A stretch of DNA of 64,000 nt, taken from contig JBDVMP010000062.1 of NCBI GenBank assembly GCA_039970095.1, forward strand, positions 33,151 to 97,150, read 5' to 3'. Below the pieces are notes generated by a model. The model saw nothing but the letters and a program-made list of their open reading frames with translations, did no database searches and was not told the origin of the DNA. Source of the stretch: JAMZMI01 sp039970095. GTDB lineage: Bacteria; Bacteroidota; Bacteroidia; Cytophagales; Cyclobacteriaceae. This document shows, in pieces, positions 32,607-42,390 of the stretch (position 1 is the stretch's first letter; the number at the start of each line of letters is the position of its first letter). The position numbers were made by a program, and so were the translations under genes.

Positions 32607-35231
32607 ATGGTTTTTAAAACCAAAAAAAAGTCTAGAACTATTCGAATAGGAGCCATCATACTGATTGTGTATGTTGTTGTGGCTGTTATTACCACGCTCA
32701 AACTCCAAAAAACCAATGCTCAACACGAGTTGCAGGATTTCCAAAGGAGTCTTGATGTGCATCGGGACGGCCTTCAGGATCTGATACACCGTGGGTTTGT
32801 AGAGTCAAGTAGCCTGAGATCAATAGTGGATGAGTTGAAAGAATCGGGTCAATTATCACGAGAGGTTATTAATAAGGTACTTAAGTCCAACGTACTCAAC
32901 AATCGGGATTTCCTCGGCTTATGGATGGTGTGGGAGCCTGATGCATTTGATGGTCAGGATCGACAGTATATCGACGTGCCGGGCAGTAATGAGGAAGGAC
33001 GGTTTGTTCCTTATTGGCATTGGCAGGGCGACTCAGTGATAGTAGAGAACTGTTTACTTTTCGATGAGGAGGATTACTATCAGCTGCCAAAAAAAAACCT
33101 GAAGTCCTACCTGCTGGAACCGTACAAGTATCCTGTAGCAGGATCAGATAGCTTATTGATCAGCGTCGTATTACCCATTCTCAATAAGGGTGAATTTCAG
33201 GGTGTTGTCGGGGCAGATTTGAGTTTACGATCCATTACCAATATTGTCAACCGGTTGTCTCAGGCCGAAGGAGGGAAAAGTTATCTTGTCTCCGATAATG
33301 GAACCATTATTGTTCACCCAGATCAAAATTTAATTGGTAAACTTTCCGATTTTAAGTTTTCGAAAAATGGACTCCATGAGGGAGACTATTTTGAGCGAGA
33401 CAGACTGACTTTAGTTTCTACACTTAATCACTCATCTTATACAGAATCATGGTACATGATTTTGGAGATACCAGAAAGTGCTGTTCAAAATGAATTTGCA
33501 TCCATTCGCTTCAATTTGTTGTTATTGGCAGGAATTTCAGCATTTACTATCTTCTTGCTTGTTGGTTATGGTGCAAGTCGACATAAAGAAAACGAACGAG
33601 AACGCCAGAGAGTGGAAGATGAGTTGTATCAGGCAGGAGCACGGCTTACCTCTCATATCGAAGGGTTTAATCCGCCCAGCATTTATTCGTTAGACAAAAA
33701 TCTTCGCTATACAGGGTTTAATACGATTCATCACAGGGAGATGAAAGAGGTTTTTGGCCATGAACCTAGGATTGGCGCTTATATGCCGAAAATGATTCCG
33801 CAAGAGATTTATGATAGATCAATGCGGAACTTTCAAAGGGTGCTCAACGGGGAACAGTTTAACGTGACTAGCCTATTTCAAGAGCAGTTTTATTCGCAAA
33901 ATTTTAATCCTGTGTATAACCAGAACAAGGAAGTTGTCGGGTTTACGAGTAGGGTACATGAGGTAACAGACAGGGTCAAAGCTGAGATGGAGCTGGAGCG
34001 ATATCGAGATCAATTGGAGGAATTGGTAGAAGAAAGAACTATCGAATTGACACGCCAAAAAGAATTCGTACAGGCTGTAATTGACCAAATTCCAGCGCTC
34101 ATTTTTGTCAGAAATGATCAAGGTGAATACATACTTGTCAATCAAGTAATGGCCAGGTCGTTTGAGATGACAACTGATGAAGTAAAAGGAAAAACCATTT
34201 TCCAAACTCATAAAGATCAGCAGGAGGCTCATGAGTTTTTAGAGGAGGATAAGGAAATATTGGCGACAGGAAAGTCTGTGAGCGGTGATTTTCTGGTGTC
34301 CATGCCAGAAGGCAAAAGATGGCTCTTCCTCACTAAAAGCAGAATGATGGTCAATGATGAGCCGCATATTTTGGGTGTGCATGTGGATGTGACGCATATC
34401 AAGGGCGTACAGCTGAAATTGGCCAATGCGAATGATGAGCTGATGGTTGCTATGGAAAAACTCAAGTCTACACAATTGCGCCTCATAGAGTCAGAAAAAA
34501 TGGCGTCAATAGGTCAGTTAACGGCGGGTTTGGCCCATGAGATCAACAATCCTATCAATTATGTGGCCGGAAATGTTGGAGTTATCAGGCGCAATATTCA
34601 GGATGTAAAGGCGATGATAATTGATCATTCTGCGGATGGAAAAAAAATGATCGAGGCAGGTTTCATGGATCTTTGTATTGAGATGGAAAACCTGCTTGAT
34701 GGGGTCAAGGAAGGAACGGATCGAGTGGTAGGTCTGATTAAAGATTTGAGCACGTTTTCTGGCCCAGGGGCCTCAATTTCAAACGGAGTGGTTAGGGTCA
34801 GTGAGTGCATAGAATCGACGGTAAACCTGGTGAAGCACCAGGCTGGAAAGAAAATAGTTTTTAAACTGCAACTGGAAAAAACGCCACCTTTTGAAGGGAA
34901 TCCTCAACATCTCAAACAGGTACTACTCAACATGCTTACAAATTCTTTTCAGGCTATTGATGACAATGGAGAGATCATAGTGCGTTCATTCAAAAGTGAA
35001 AGCAATATCCACATTGAGATAAGTGATACCGGGACAGGAATCAGCAAAAAGATAATCAATCGCATTTTTGAGCCGTTTTTTACAACCAAGGAGGTAGGTG
35101 AGGGTACCGGTCTGGGTCTTGCTATATCATATAATTTAATCAAAGATATGGGTGGTTTTATTGATGTGGACAGTAAAACAAGGAAGGGGACAACCTTTAA
35201 AATAACCTTGCCACTCCGATCATTGGACTAA
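32607..35231 (+). CDS. Sensor histidine kinase with periplasmic Cache domain and two PAS domains
   Basis: An 874-residue kinase. Membrane helix 1 (about 13-33), a periplasmic dCache sensor (about 45-290), helix 2 (about 298-318), two PAS domains (about 345-465 and 490-610), a HisKA domain with LAHEINNPINY (His near 644), and a HATPase domain with N box LNMLTNSFQAI and GTGLGLAIS. A GTG directly before the ATG is possible but adds one residue only. No response regulator gene is next to it, so it is an orphan kinase. The ligand is probably a small molecule, as for other Cache sensors. Confidence 0.92.
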   Translation: MVFKTKKKSRTIRIGAIILIVYVVVAVITTLKLQKTNAQHELQDFQRSLDVHRDGLQDLIHRGFVESSSLRSIVDELKESGQLSREVINKVLKSNVLNNRDFLGLWMVWEPDAFDGQDRQYIDVPGSNEEGRFVPYWHWQGDSVIVENCLLFDEEDYYQLPKKNLKSYLLEPYKYPVAGSDSLLISVVLPILNKGEFQGVVGADLSLRSITNIVNRLSQAEGGKSYLVSDNGTIIVHPDQNLIGKLSDFKFSKNGLHEGDYFERDRLTLVSTLNHSSYTESWYMILEIPESAVQNEFASIRFNLLLLAGISAFTIFLLVGYGASRHKENERERQRVEDELYQAGARLTSHIEGFNPPSIYSLDKNLRYTGFNTIHHREMKEVFGHEPRIGAYMPKMIPQEIYDRSMRNFQRVLNGEQFNVTSLFQEQFYSQNFNPVYNQNKEVVGFTSRVHEVTDRVKAEMELERYRDQLEELVEERTIELTRQKEFVQAVIDQIPALIFVRNDQGEYILVNQVMARSFEMTTDEVKGKTIFQTHKDQQEAHEFLEEDKEILATGKSVSGDFLVSMPEGKRWLFLTKSRMMVNDEPHILGVHVDVTHIKGVQLKLANANDELMVAMEKLKSTQLRLIESEKMASIGQLTAGLAHEINNPINYVAGNVGVIRRNIQDVKAMIIDHSADGKKMIEAGFMDLCIEMENLLDGVKEGTDRVVGLIKDLSTFSGPGASISNGVVRVSECIESTVNLVKHQAGKKIVFKLQLEKTPPFEGNPQHLKQVLLNMLTNSFQAIDDNGEIIVRSFKSESNIHIEISDTGTGISKKIINRIFEPFFTTKEVGEGTGLGLAISYNLIKDMGGFIDVDSKTRKGTTFKITLPLRSLD

Positions 35232-35321
35232 TCCCCGTTCATCTTACAAAAATTCCTGTTCACCCAATTAGGATTCGCTAAGCTTCTAAAAATGATCATA
35301 TTCGTTCAACAGCGATGATTA

Positions 35322-35750
35322 ATGGAGGAAAAAATATCAAAACAATTTGCCCATGCTTACCATGGAAGTATGGTTTACTCAGGTACTGAGGAGATTCAAG
35401 AGCAGAAAATCCGAGTCGAAATGCTAACTGATATTTTGGTCAAAGTTTCTTTTGAAACCGAGATTGGTACGGTAGTTTTTCGGGCGATAGTATCTGATCA
35501 TGACGAAGGCAATCTTCTTTTTATCCAGAACCGAGTTACCGGAGAATACATAATTCAGGGTGTAAGCGGATTTGTGTATAAAAAGCCCAATGTCCACGGT
35601 GGGTTTGTCAAAAATCTCAACTCATTCTACTTTCACCTTCGAATGGATTTTTTCAACGGCACAACGCGTGAATACTACTTTGTAGGTCAGGAAACCGTTG
35701 AAGAAAGTGTTTATGCTAAAGTCAATAACTCCACCAAAGCTGTGGCCTAG
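35322..35750 (+). CDS. Unknown small beta-rich protein
   Basis: A 142-residue protein without signal peptide or membrane segment. Alternating hydrophobic residues suggest a mostly beta fold with GGFVKNLNSFYFHLRMDF and TREYYFVG in the second half. I do not recognise it. It follows the Cache kinase after 90 bases and converges on the alpha/beta hydrolase with a 4-base overlap of stops. Confidence 0.7.
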   Translation: MEEKISKQFAHAYHGSMVYSGTEEIQEQKIRVEMLTDILVKVSFETEIGTVVFRAIVSDHDEGNLLFIQNRVTGEYIIQGVSGFVYKKPNVHGGFVKNLNSFYFHLRMDFFNGTTREYYFVGQETVEESVYAKVNNSTKAVA

Positions 35751-36580
35751 GTCTTTTTTTTGATCCAATCCGCAAGCATTTTTAAAACCTCAGATTTTTC
35801 CAGATCGTTGTGAGGTTCATGATAGACCCCATCTAATAAATGCCAATCAAACAAAGAATTTGATTTGGCAAATTTCTCAGTAGCTGTATAATCAATAATC
35901 ATATCGGACGACCCGTGATAGATGAGACCTGGGGTATTAATACTGGCTGCTTCTGTCAAGGCTTTTTCACAAGCTTCATCAATGATTTGAAACAATCCTG
36001 CTGAGATCATTCCGTGAACCAGAGGGTCATCTTTATACTTCTTTACTTCCTCAGGATCTTTGCTAATATGATTGATATCCAGTCCGTTGTGTTCGGAAAA
36101 TGCCGGCCAAATTTTGGACATAAGTTTACCGAGCTGCATTTTTATTTTTGGCGGATCAAATGCCAGTTTCAGCCAGGGAGAAGATAGCATAAATCCCGTA
36201 ATCTCTTTTGATTTATTCTCTATCATGAAATTGGCAACAAGGTTGCCACCCATACTGTGTCCCATGATGAATAGGGGCAGATCGTTGTACATCTCTCTGG
36301 CCGCTTTCACCAGCTCTTCAATATCTCTAAGCAGCACCTCCTGTGATGGTGCATGCCCGCGTTTGCCCTTAGATTTGCCATGTCCTCTCAAATCCATTGC
36401 AAACACAGCCACATTGTGGGCGGAGAGATATTGAGCCACATGCTCATACCGCCCACTGTGCTCACCATGGCCATGAATGATGCACAGTATTTTTTCAGTT
36501 TGTTGGGGAATCCAATATCGGTAGAATAGCTTCAGTCCATCGGGACCAAGCAGCGAGTTAGTTTCGGCAGTCATGCTCAT
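35747..36580 (-). CDS. Alpha/beta hydrolase, monoacylglycerol-lipase-like (lysophospholipase)
   Basis: A 277-residue serine hydrolase. The oxyanion-side motif CIIHGHGEHSGRY, nucleophile elbow GHSMGGN (Ser near 113), Asp in GSSDMIIDY and His in GVYHEPHND are visible. DLRGHGKSKGKRGH is typical of the hydrolase_4/monoglyceride lipase group. It probably hydrolyses monoacylglycerols or lysophospholipids in the cytosol. The substrate is inferred from family resemblance only. Confidence 0.92.
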   Translation of the reverse strand: MSMTAETNSLLGPDGLKLFYRYWIPQQTEKILCIIHGHGEHSGRYEHVAQYLSAHNVAVFAMDLRGHGKSKGKRGHAPSQEVLLRDIEELVKAAREMYNDLPLFIMGHSMGGNLVANFMIENKSKEITGFMLSSPWLKLAFDPPKIKMQLGKLMSKIWPAFSEHNGLDINHISKDPEEVKKYKDDPLVHGMISAGLFQIIDEACEKALTEAASINTPGLIYHGSSDMIIDYTATEKFAKSNSLFDWHLLDGVYHEPHNDLEKSEVLKMLADWIKKKT

Positions 36581-36633
36581 GTGTTTGAGTCTAAATTATA
36601 TAAATTATTACTGACAAAGTACTTTATCACCTC

Positions 36634-38904
36634 ATGATCAAAAACAGTAGATTTTTCTATTCATTTCCAATCCGGCTGGTCTTGATGCAGCTTAAGCGAA
36701 ACCCGGCTTTGATAGGTATTTGGGTTTTGCTTATTGTGCTCTTTTCTGGAGGTATAGGCAAGATATACGGTGTACACTATTTGTTTCTCGATCCGGAATA
36801 TTTGAACCGTGTTGATTTCCTGAGCTTCTTTATTGTGGGGCTTTGCTTTGGTTGCTTTACCATGGCCTATCACATTACTGGCTATATACTCGATGGCTAT
36901 CGCTTTTCATTTGTGGGTGTTCTAGAGCGTCCGTTTGCCAAGTTTACCCTCAACAATAGCATTCTTCCTTTGCTCACAGGGTTGACCTATATGGTGATGA
37001 TTATCCGGTTTCAGTTATTAAATGAAATGACCTCCGGCGTTCAGCTCTTGCTTAATTTGGGAGGTTTTCTTGTTGGCGTCACGGCAGTGATTACAGGGTT
37101 TATTTATTATTTCAGATTTACCAATAGCGATATATTCAAGTACCTGTCTGGCAGTGTGGATCAACGGCTTATGAAAGTTGGAATTAGCCGCGAGACAGTT
37201 ATGGATAGACTGAAAAACAGAAAGCAAAATAAATATAGAGTAGATACGTATTTCGACTTGAAGTTGAGATTGAGGTCGTGTCATGGACTCAATGATTTTT
37301 ATGATAAAAAGGCCCTGGTCAAAGTTTTTGATCAAAACCATATGAACTCCGTGATTTTAGAATTGGGCGTAATAATCGTGATACTTGTTTTAGGTTATTT
37401 CATGGAAAACCCCATTTTTCAAATACCGGCAGCTGCCAGCGTACTCCTCATGATGACTATATTGGTAATGATCATAGGCGCAGTATCCTACTGGCTCAAA
37501 GAGTGGGGCACGGCCTTTGTGTTTGGCCTCTTCTTAGTTATAAATATTATGGTTAAGGTGGGTGTGCTTAAGGGGACGTATGAGGTTCGGGGGCTTGACT
37601 ACAGTGGGCAGAAAGCAAACTACACACTGGAAAACCTAGCCTCTATGCAAAATAGTAGTCAGGTTGAAAAGGACTTTCTTGAGGGGATAAAGGTGCTGAA
37701 TAACTGGAAATCCCGCCAGACTGAAGCCAACCCTAAGATCGTTTTCTTGTGTGTGAGCGGAGGAGGTCAGCGAGCAGCATTGTGGACCGTAAATGTGATG
37801 CAGAAAATAGATCAGGAGCTTGAAGGACAACTTTTCAATAAGACATTTATGATAACCGGTGCTTCCGGAGGAATGATAGGAGCGTCCTATTACAGAGATA
37901 TTTTGCAAATGGATGACTCAGCCCGGCCTAATCCGGAGGAGCAACTTGAAAATATAGGTAAGGATAACCTTAATTCTGTGATCTACAGTCTTTTGGTCAA
38001 TGATGCTTTTTTTCGGGTTCGTAAAACCAGGTTTTCTGGACGTACTCACTCAAAAGATAGGGGATATGTATTTGAAGAAAACCTTAACAGAAATCTCGAT
38101 TACGTCTTCCGAGAGAAGCTGAGCGATTATAAAATGGATGAACTATCCGCCCGGATTCCGCTGCTCCTGCTCGCTCCCGTTATTGCCAATGATGGCCGCA
38201 AACTTTACCTCTCAAACCTTCCTGTAGCCTTCATGAACGTGAGTCCTGCAGGCAAGTCAATGAATGAAAAAGTATGGAGTGTTGATTTTAATAACATGTA
38301 CAGAAATCAGGGCAGTGATGGGCTCAACTTTTTGTCTGCCTTGCGAATGTCTGCCTCCTTTCCGTATATCACGCCTACAATTAGCCTGCCCAGCCAGCCG
38401 CGTATGGAAGTCATGGATGCAGGAATAGCAGATAATTTTGGTGTGTCGGATGCTGTTCATTTCATCACTGTGTTTAGGGAATGGATCGAAAAAAACACTT
38501 CAGGAGTGGAGTTGATCATTATTCGTGATACCCAAAAGCTGGCACCCGCTGAAGCTCAGTCCAACCCTTCATTCATAGACAGGCTGACTTATCCCATAGC
38601 CTCCGTGTATAATAATCTTGGAAATATGCAGGACATTAGCAATGATATGAAGATTGAATATATGAAGCACAGCATCTCTGTGCCTGTGGGGGTAGCCTCA
38701 TTTGAATACAATACAGAATCCAACATAGACGTGAAATACCTGATAGAGTCAAAGGCTGTAGATAGGCGCAGGCTTGAGCGAGCATCACTGAGCTGGCATC
38801 TCACCACTAAGGAAAAGCAGAATATCATTGATAATATTCAATCCAAGCCAAATCAAACGAATTTGATTCAGGTAAGACATTTTTTGAGTGAGGAAACGGA
38901 GTGA
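36634..38904 (+). CDS. Membrane-anchored patatin-like phospholipase
   Basis: A 756-residue protein with two parts. The N-terminal 330 residues hold about seven or eight hydrophobic segments in two clusters (about 27-160 and 240-312). The C-terminal part is a patatin domain: oxyanion loop SGGGQRAAL (about 375-383), nucleophile GASGG (Ser near 411) and catalytic Asp in DAGIADNFGVSD (about 595). The patatin domain is interrupted by long inserts. It probably cleaves acyl chains from membrane lipids next to its own anchor. It diverges from the alpha/beta hydrolase, another lipase. Confidence 0.88.
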   Translation: MIKNSRFFYSFPIRLVLMQLKRNPALIGIWVLLIVLFSGGIGKIYGVHYLFLDPEYLNRVDFLSFFIVGLCFGCFTMAYHITGYILDGYRFSFVGVLERPFAKFTLNNSILPLLTGLTYMVMIIRFQLLNEMTSGVQLLLNLGGFLVGVTAVITGFIYYFRFTNSDIFKYLSGSVDQRLMKVGISRETVMDRLKNRKQNKYRVDTYFDLKLRLRSCHGLNDFYDKKALVKVFDQNHMNSVILELGVIIVILVLGYFMENPIFQIPAAASVLLMMTILVMIIGAVSYWLKEWGTAFVFGLFLVINIMVKVGVLKGTYEVRGLDYSGQKANYTLENLASMQNSSQVEKDFLEGIKVLNNWKSRQTEANPKIVFLCVSGGGQRAALWTVNVMQKIDQELEGQLFNKTFMITGASGGMIGASYYRDILQMDDSARPNPEEQLENIGKDNLNSVIYSLLVNDAFFRVRKTRFSGRTHSKDRGYVFEENLNRNLDYVFREKLSDYKMDELSARIPLLLLAPVIANDGRKLYLSNLPVAFMNVSPAGKSMNEKVWSVDFNNMYRNQGSDGLNFLSALRMSASFPYITPTISLPSQPRMEVMDAGIADNFGVSDAVHFITVFREWIEKNTSGVELIIIRDTQKLAPAEAQSNPSFIDRLTYPIASVYNNLGNMQDISNDMKIEYMKHSISVPVGVASFEYNTESNIDVKYLIESKAVDRRRLERASLSWHLTTKEKQNIIDNIQSKPNQTNLIQVRHFLSEETE

Positions 38905-39157
38905 TTAACAACCATGGTCATGTTAACCTACAGAAGTACTTAGGCTTCAATGCTTAAGATTGATCTATTTGCGACAAGAATAAAGTGGATGATAACCAAT
39001 AATTCGAAAACAATCACCTATAAGTGAATGATGATCTTGAAATTATACACTTTAAAATGCTGTTTATAAAAAAAGGCACGTGTGCCTACCAGTTTTTCGT
39101 GATCCTTTTTATAAATTCTCGCTTAAGAACCAGCTGAGGTCAAAGCAGAATCTTGGC

Positions 39158-40819
39158 ATGAAATTACTTTTCGTAGACACACTTCTTCGCACTGGCTTGA
39201 AAGCCGTCGATGACCCCTTGGAATACCGTCGGGTACATCTAATCAACAGTTTATCTGCCCTTAGCATTGCCCTTTGTCTTATCCTTACTGTTCTATTAAT
39301 TATTGAGGGTTTGTTCTTGCAGTGCGGGATAGTCGTATTAGCTAGCGTCCTCATAGGGTTGGTCTTCTACTTCAATATCCAGGGTTGGTACGTATTTTCC
39401 AGGAGCTATTACTTGACATTGGTGACATTGGTGATATGCGCTACGTCTTTTGTGGCTTATGCCCAGGGTAGATTTGCCGACATAGAAAACATTTTGGTCG
39501 CGCTGATGGCTACAGCCATATTTTTGTATGATGGCTGGATCAGAGTGGTATTGTATTTTGCTCTCTACGGCGTGCTTATAATTCTCAAATTCTTCAAAGA
39601 ATATTATGGGGTAGCTGATTTTGGGCTGGAGTTTTATCTGACGCTGCAAAATGTTTCTATCTTATGCATCGTCATTTTTGCGTTTGCCAGAACGTTTCGC
39701 AGGTCGCTGATGCAGACTTTGGAGGAGGTCGAAAAAAGAGACACTATACTGTATTCGTTGATAGACAATGTGCCTTTGTTTATAGCGCTGCTAGACAATC
39801 AGGGACGCTACGCCATGGTGAATCAGCTTTATGTAGAGACATTTGGCAAAACACGAGAGGAAATCATTGGCAGTAGCCTTTTAGAGGTATTACCCAAAAA
39901 TATTAGTGACAAACACTGCCCGCTAGTTCAGCAGGCCCTGAGAGGCGAGAGTCCGGAATTTCTTGAGGAGTCTATTTTGCCTGATGGCACCTGTTATCAG
40001 GCTAGTGGTAGATATGTACCTATTTTTGGGGGGAAGGGAGAAGTAAAAGGTGTAACGGTATTTGTAAATGATGTTTCTGATCTTCAAGAGGCTCAGAAAA
40101 AGTTAAAAAAAGCCAATAGCACTAAGGATCAGCTTCTATCTATTATAGCTCATGACCTGAGAAATCCGCTCAACTTGTTTCATAGTTTGCTTAGTGTAAA
40201 CGATGAGGAAGTTATGTCCAGAGCCGATTACATGAAATTTAGAAATGGGATCAAAGACAAACTCGATAATCTGAGAAACGTGATGGATGGAATACTAGAC
40301 TGGTCTAAAACTCAGCTGGAAGGAATTGAAGCCAGTCCATCGCGTGTTGATTTGCAACAAGTGATCATGGAAAATATCAAGCCATATCAAATTTTGATAG
40401 ATCAAAAGCAAATAAACTTACGTATGTCCGATCTTCGGGATGTCTCTTGTTGGATAGACCCGGATCATTTCAAAATTGCCATTCGTAATGTTATTCACAA
40501 TGCGCTAAAATACACTCCCGAAAAAGGTAAGATAAGCATATCGAGTCATGCCGATGGTGACTATGTTCAGTTGATTATATGCGATGAGGGAGTTGGCATG
40601 GACAGTAGTAAAATTAATGCCATCAAAAACAAGGAAATTCATTCTTCCGAACCTGGCACTAAAGATGAAATAGGGTCTGGCTTAGGCCTCAGCTTGACTA
40701 TGAGTTTATTGGAAGCAAATAACTGTGAGGTACAAATAGATAGTGAGCAAAAAAAAGGCACCCGATTCATTATCAGGATGCCTTGTAGTTCTTCCGAAAA
40801 AGAGCTTTCGGTTATTTGA
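39158..40819 (+). CDS. PAS-domain sensor histidine kinase with multi-helix membrane domain
   Basis: A 553-residue kinase. Five to six membrane helices (about 25-180) are followed by a PAS domain (about 195-310) and a HisKA domain with DQLLSIIAHDLRNPLN (His near 332). The HATPase domain has N box RNVIHNALKYTPEKG, DEGVGM and GSGLGLSLTM. The start at 39158 is chosen because the upstream in-frame codons look non-coding. No partner regulator adjoins it. Its last 8 bases overlap the convergent protease-like gene, and its 3' end also contains that gene's terminator. Confidence 0.9.
   Translation: MKLLFVDTLLRTGLKAVDDPLEYRRVHLINSLSALSIALCLILTVLLIIEGLFLQCGIVVLASVLIGLVFYFNIQGWYVFSRSYYLTLVTLVICATSFVAYAQGRFADIENILVALMATAIFLYDGWIRVVLYFALYGVLIILKFFKEYYGVADFGLEFYLTLQNVSILCIVIFAFARTFRRSLMQTLEEVEKRDTILYSLIDNVPLFIALLDNQGRYAMVNQLYVETFGKTREEIIGSSLLEVLPKNISDKHCPLVQQALRGESPEFLEESILPDGTCYQASGRYVPIFGGKGEVKGVTVFVNDVSDLQEAQKKLKKANSTKDQLLSIIAHDLRNPLNLFHSLLSVNDEEVMSRADYMKFRNGIKDKLDNLRNVMDGILDWSKTQLEGIEASPSRVDLQQVIMENIKPYQILIDQKQINLRMSDLRDVSCWIDPDHFKIAIRNVIHNALKYTPEKGKISISSHADGDYVQLIICDEGVGMDSSKINAIKNKEIHSSEPGTKDEIGSGLGLSLTMSLLEANNCEVQIDSEQKKGTRFIIRMPCSSSEKELSVI
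40748..40784 (-). terminator. Minus-strand terminator inside the kinase 3' coding region
   Basis: Read on the minus strand: AAGGCA ... TGCCTT (40784-40779 with 40760-40755) with a second pair CC/GG inside, followed by T8. It lies 28 bases after the stop of the minus-strand aspartyl-protease-like gene. Confidence 0.55.
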
Positions 40820-41978
40820 TCAAAGATTTTAGTTCGATCTCGAAATGATTGATTTTAGTTCCTTGCAAAATTTTAAGTTTAACCGTTTCACCGTCTTTTC
40901 TCAACATGGCTTGAATATCTGGTAGAGCCAGAGAGGACACGGGTTGTTCGTTGATAGCTACCAGTTCGTCATTGACCTGAATACCTGCTTCAGCCGCCGG
41001 ACTGTTTTCAAATACACGGTGTATGAGTAAATGCGGCTCGCCATGCGCAAACTGAAGATCAATACCACTACAGTTTACAGATCGGGTTTCACCGAAATTT
41101 TCATTCTCCTCTAGATACATTCTCCTTTTTGGAAGGTCTATCGTGATGTCAAACTTACTCAACACGTGATTGCCTATAATACCAGCTACATGTTCGTGAG
41201 CCTGAATTCCACTTTTGGCCTGACTGATCCCGATTGGCAAATCTTCCAGAATGTGTCCACCAAACTCAAATGAAATCACGTGTCCTTCGTAATGGAGCGT
41301 TTCGTCATCAGAAAGCCCTTTTACCAGATATGAATAGTGTTTTCCAGTCTTGTCGAGTACGTTGTATTTTTTGGCATATGGTGAGTTAAAGTCAACTGTG
41401 GTACCTGCACCGGTCATGATGAAAAACGTGCCAGGGTGAGCCTCCTCGTTGTTTAAAATAACATTTCCATTTACCGTAGGAATTGAGACATTGAGGTCGA
41501 ACACAACTTCTTTTCCATTTTTCGGACCATACCCATGCTCAAATATGTCCATGGTTTGATTAGAATAATTGATTTTGATTGTGTGATGATGCATGATATC
41601 ATATCCAATGATTCCATCTATGTCCTTGCCTAGACTGATCTCAAGATGCTCCAGGTCTGTGGCATATACTTTAATGTTTTTTTCAATGGGGAAGCCATTA
41701 ACCTCAACTTCATGATGCTTGAAGAGCTGCATGGTATTATGAGTAGTGTTCATTTCTATCTCCTTGCCCGTAAAGCCTAGTTCTAGACCAACTTCATCGT
41801 CAATGATGGTAAGGCCTGAGCCGGTATCGAAAATAAAGTATAGTTCCCTGGAATTGTCCAGTGTTACGGGTAAAATAATATAGTCTCCAAAGAGCTCGAA
41901 AGAAACAGTAGTGATGGGTCTTTGTGCGAAAAGGCACGTAGAGATCATGATGGCAATAGCGGCGATAAGAGTTTTCAT
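40812..41978 (-). CDS. Retropepsin-like aspartyl protease with C-terminal PDZ domain
   Basis: A 388-residue secreted or periplasmic protein with a signal peptide (MKTLIAAIAIMISTCLFAQ). Two retropepsin-like halves follow: the first has FIFDTGSGLTIID (about 48-60, catalytic DTG), the second IMTGAGTTVDF, where the catalytic Asp position reads TGA rather than DTG. A PDZ domain occupies about 305-385 (FENSPAAEAGIQVNDELVAI). The loss of the second Asp makes proteolysis uncertain. Similar PDZ-aspartyl proteins are frequent in Bacteroidota. Confidence 0.88.
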   Translation of the reverse strand: MKTLIAAIAIMISTCLFAQRPITTVSFELFGDYIILPVTLDNSRELYFIFDTGSGLTIIDDEVGLELGFTGKEIEMNTTHNTMQLFKHHEVEVNGFPIEKNIKVYATDLEHLEISLGKDIDGIIGYDIMHHHTIKINYSNQTMDIFEHGYGPKNGKEVVFDLNVSIPTVNGNVILNNEEAHPGTFFIMTGAGTTVDFNSPYAKKYNVLDKTGKHYSYLVKGLSDDETLHYEGHVISFEFGGHILEDLPIGISQAKSGIQAHEHVAGIIGNHVLSKFDITIDLPKRRMYLEENENFGETRSVNCSGIDLQFAHGEPHLLIHRVFENSPAAEAGIQVNDELVAINEQPVSSLALPDIQAMLRKDGETVKLKILQGTKINHFEIELKSLIK

Positions 41979-42264
41979 AATTATGTTAGGATGATTTTGT
42001 GTCTTTAAATTATGGATTTTGTGTCAGAAAAGGAAGTAAGCACCATTAATTAGAGATTTGTTCCTGCTTTTGTGAGGCCATAGTTCACGGCTCGTCTAGA
42101 GTGATACATGAATACTTTTCGGGGAATTGGCCCTGCCATAAGCTCACTACGTGAAAAGCCAAATAGGATCGTGATGTCAATAGTTCGCTATTCTACTGGC
42201 TTGATCAGCCCAATAACGTTCGTGTAATGGGTCATTCCTGCAATAGTTTAAAGTACTCAAAACT

Positions 42265-42285
42265 GATGATTTGCATAAAATCATC
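42265..42285 (+). promoter_or_regulatory. Hairpin in the upstream region of the 771-residue secreted protein
   Basis: GATGATTT (42265-42272) and AAATCATC (42278-42285) form a perfect 8-bp stem with a 5-base loop. No T-run follows, so it is not an obvious terminator. Confidence 0.4.
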
Positions 42286-42335
42286 ATTTATGATGAACAA
42301 AAAGAAAGCCATATTCCTGATCTTGGAAGCATTAA

Positions 42336-42355
42336 ATTAACTGAGTCCAGTTAAT
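42336..42355. promoter_or_regulatory. Candidate operator, perfect 8-bp inverted repeat
   Basis: ATTAACTG (42336-42343), spacer AGTC, CAGTTAAT (42348-42355), ending 35 bases before the ATG at 42391. The arm length and spacing suit a dimeric regulator. No regulator is assigned. Confidence 0.45.
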
Positions 42356-42390
42356 CCAATCACTTTGCATATTCATTAAATAGTTAAAAA

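Larger units (their letters stand above)
41979..42390. other. Intergenic region with candidate regulatory inverted repeats
   Basis: About 410 bases without a gene between two divergent genes. It holds the hairpin at 42265-42285, the palindrome at 42336-42355 and a segment near 42145-42165 that resembles a piece of rnpB (see findings). Confidence 0.6.

Noticed and set aside
39066..39086. Minus-strand terminator (GGCAC/GTGCC with an A-run on the left)
   Set aside because: No minus-strand gene ends near it and the loop would be only two to four bases.
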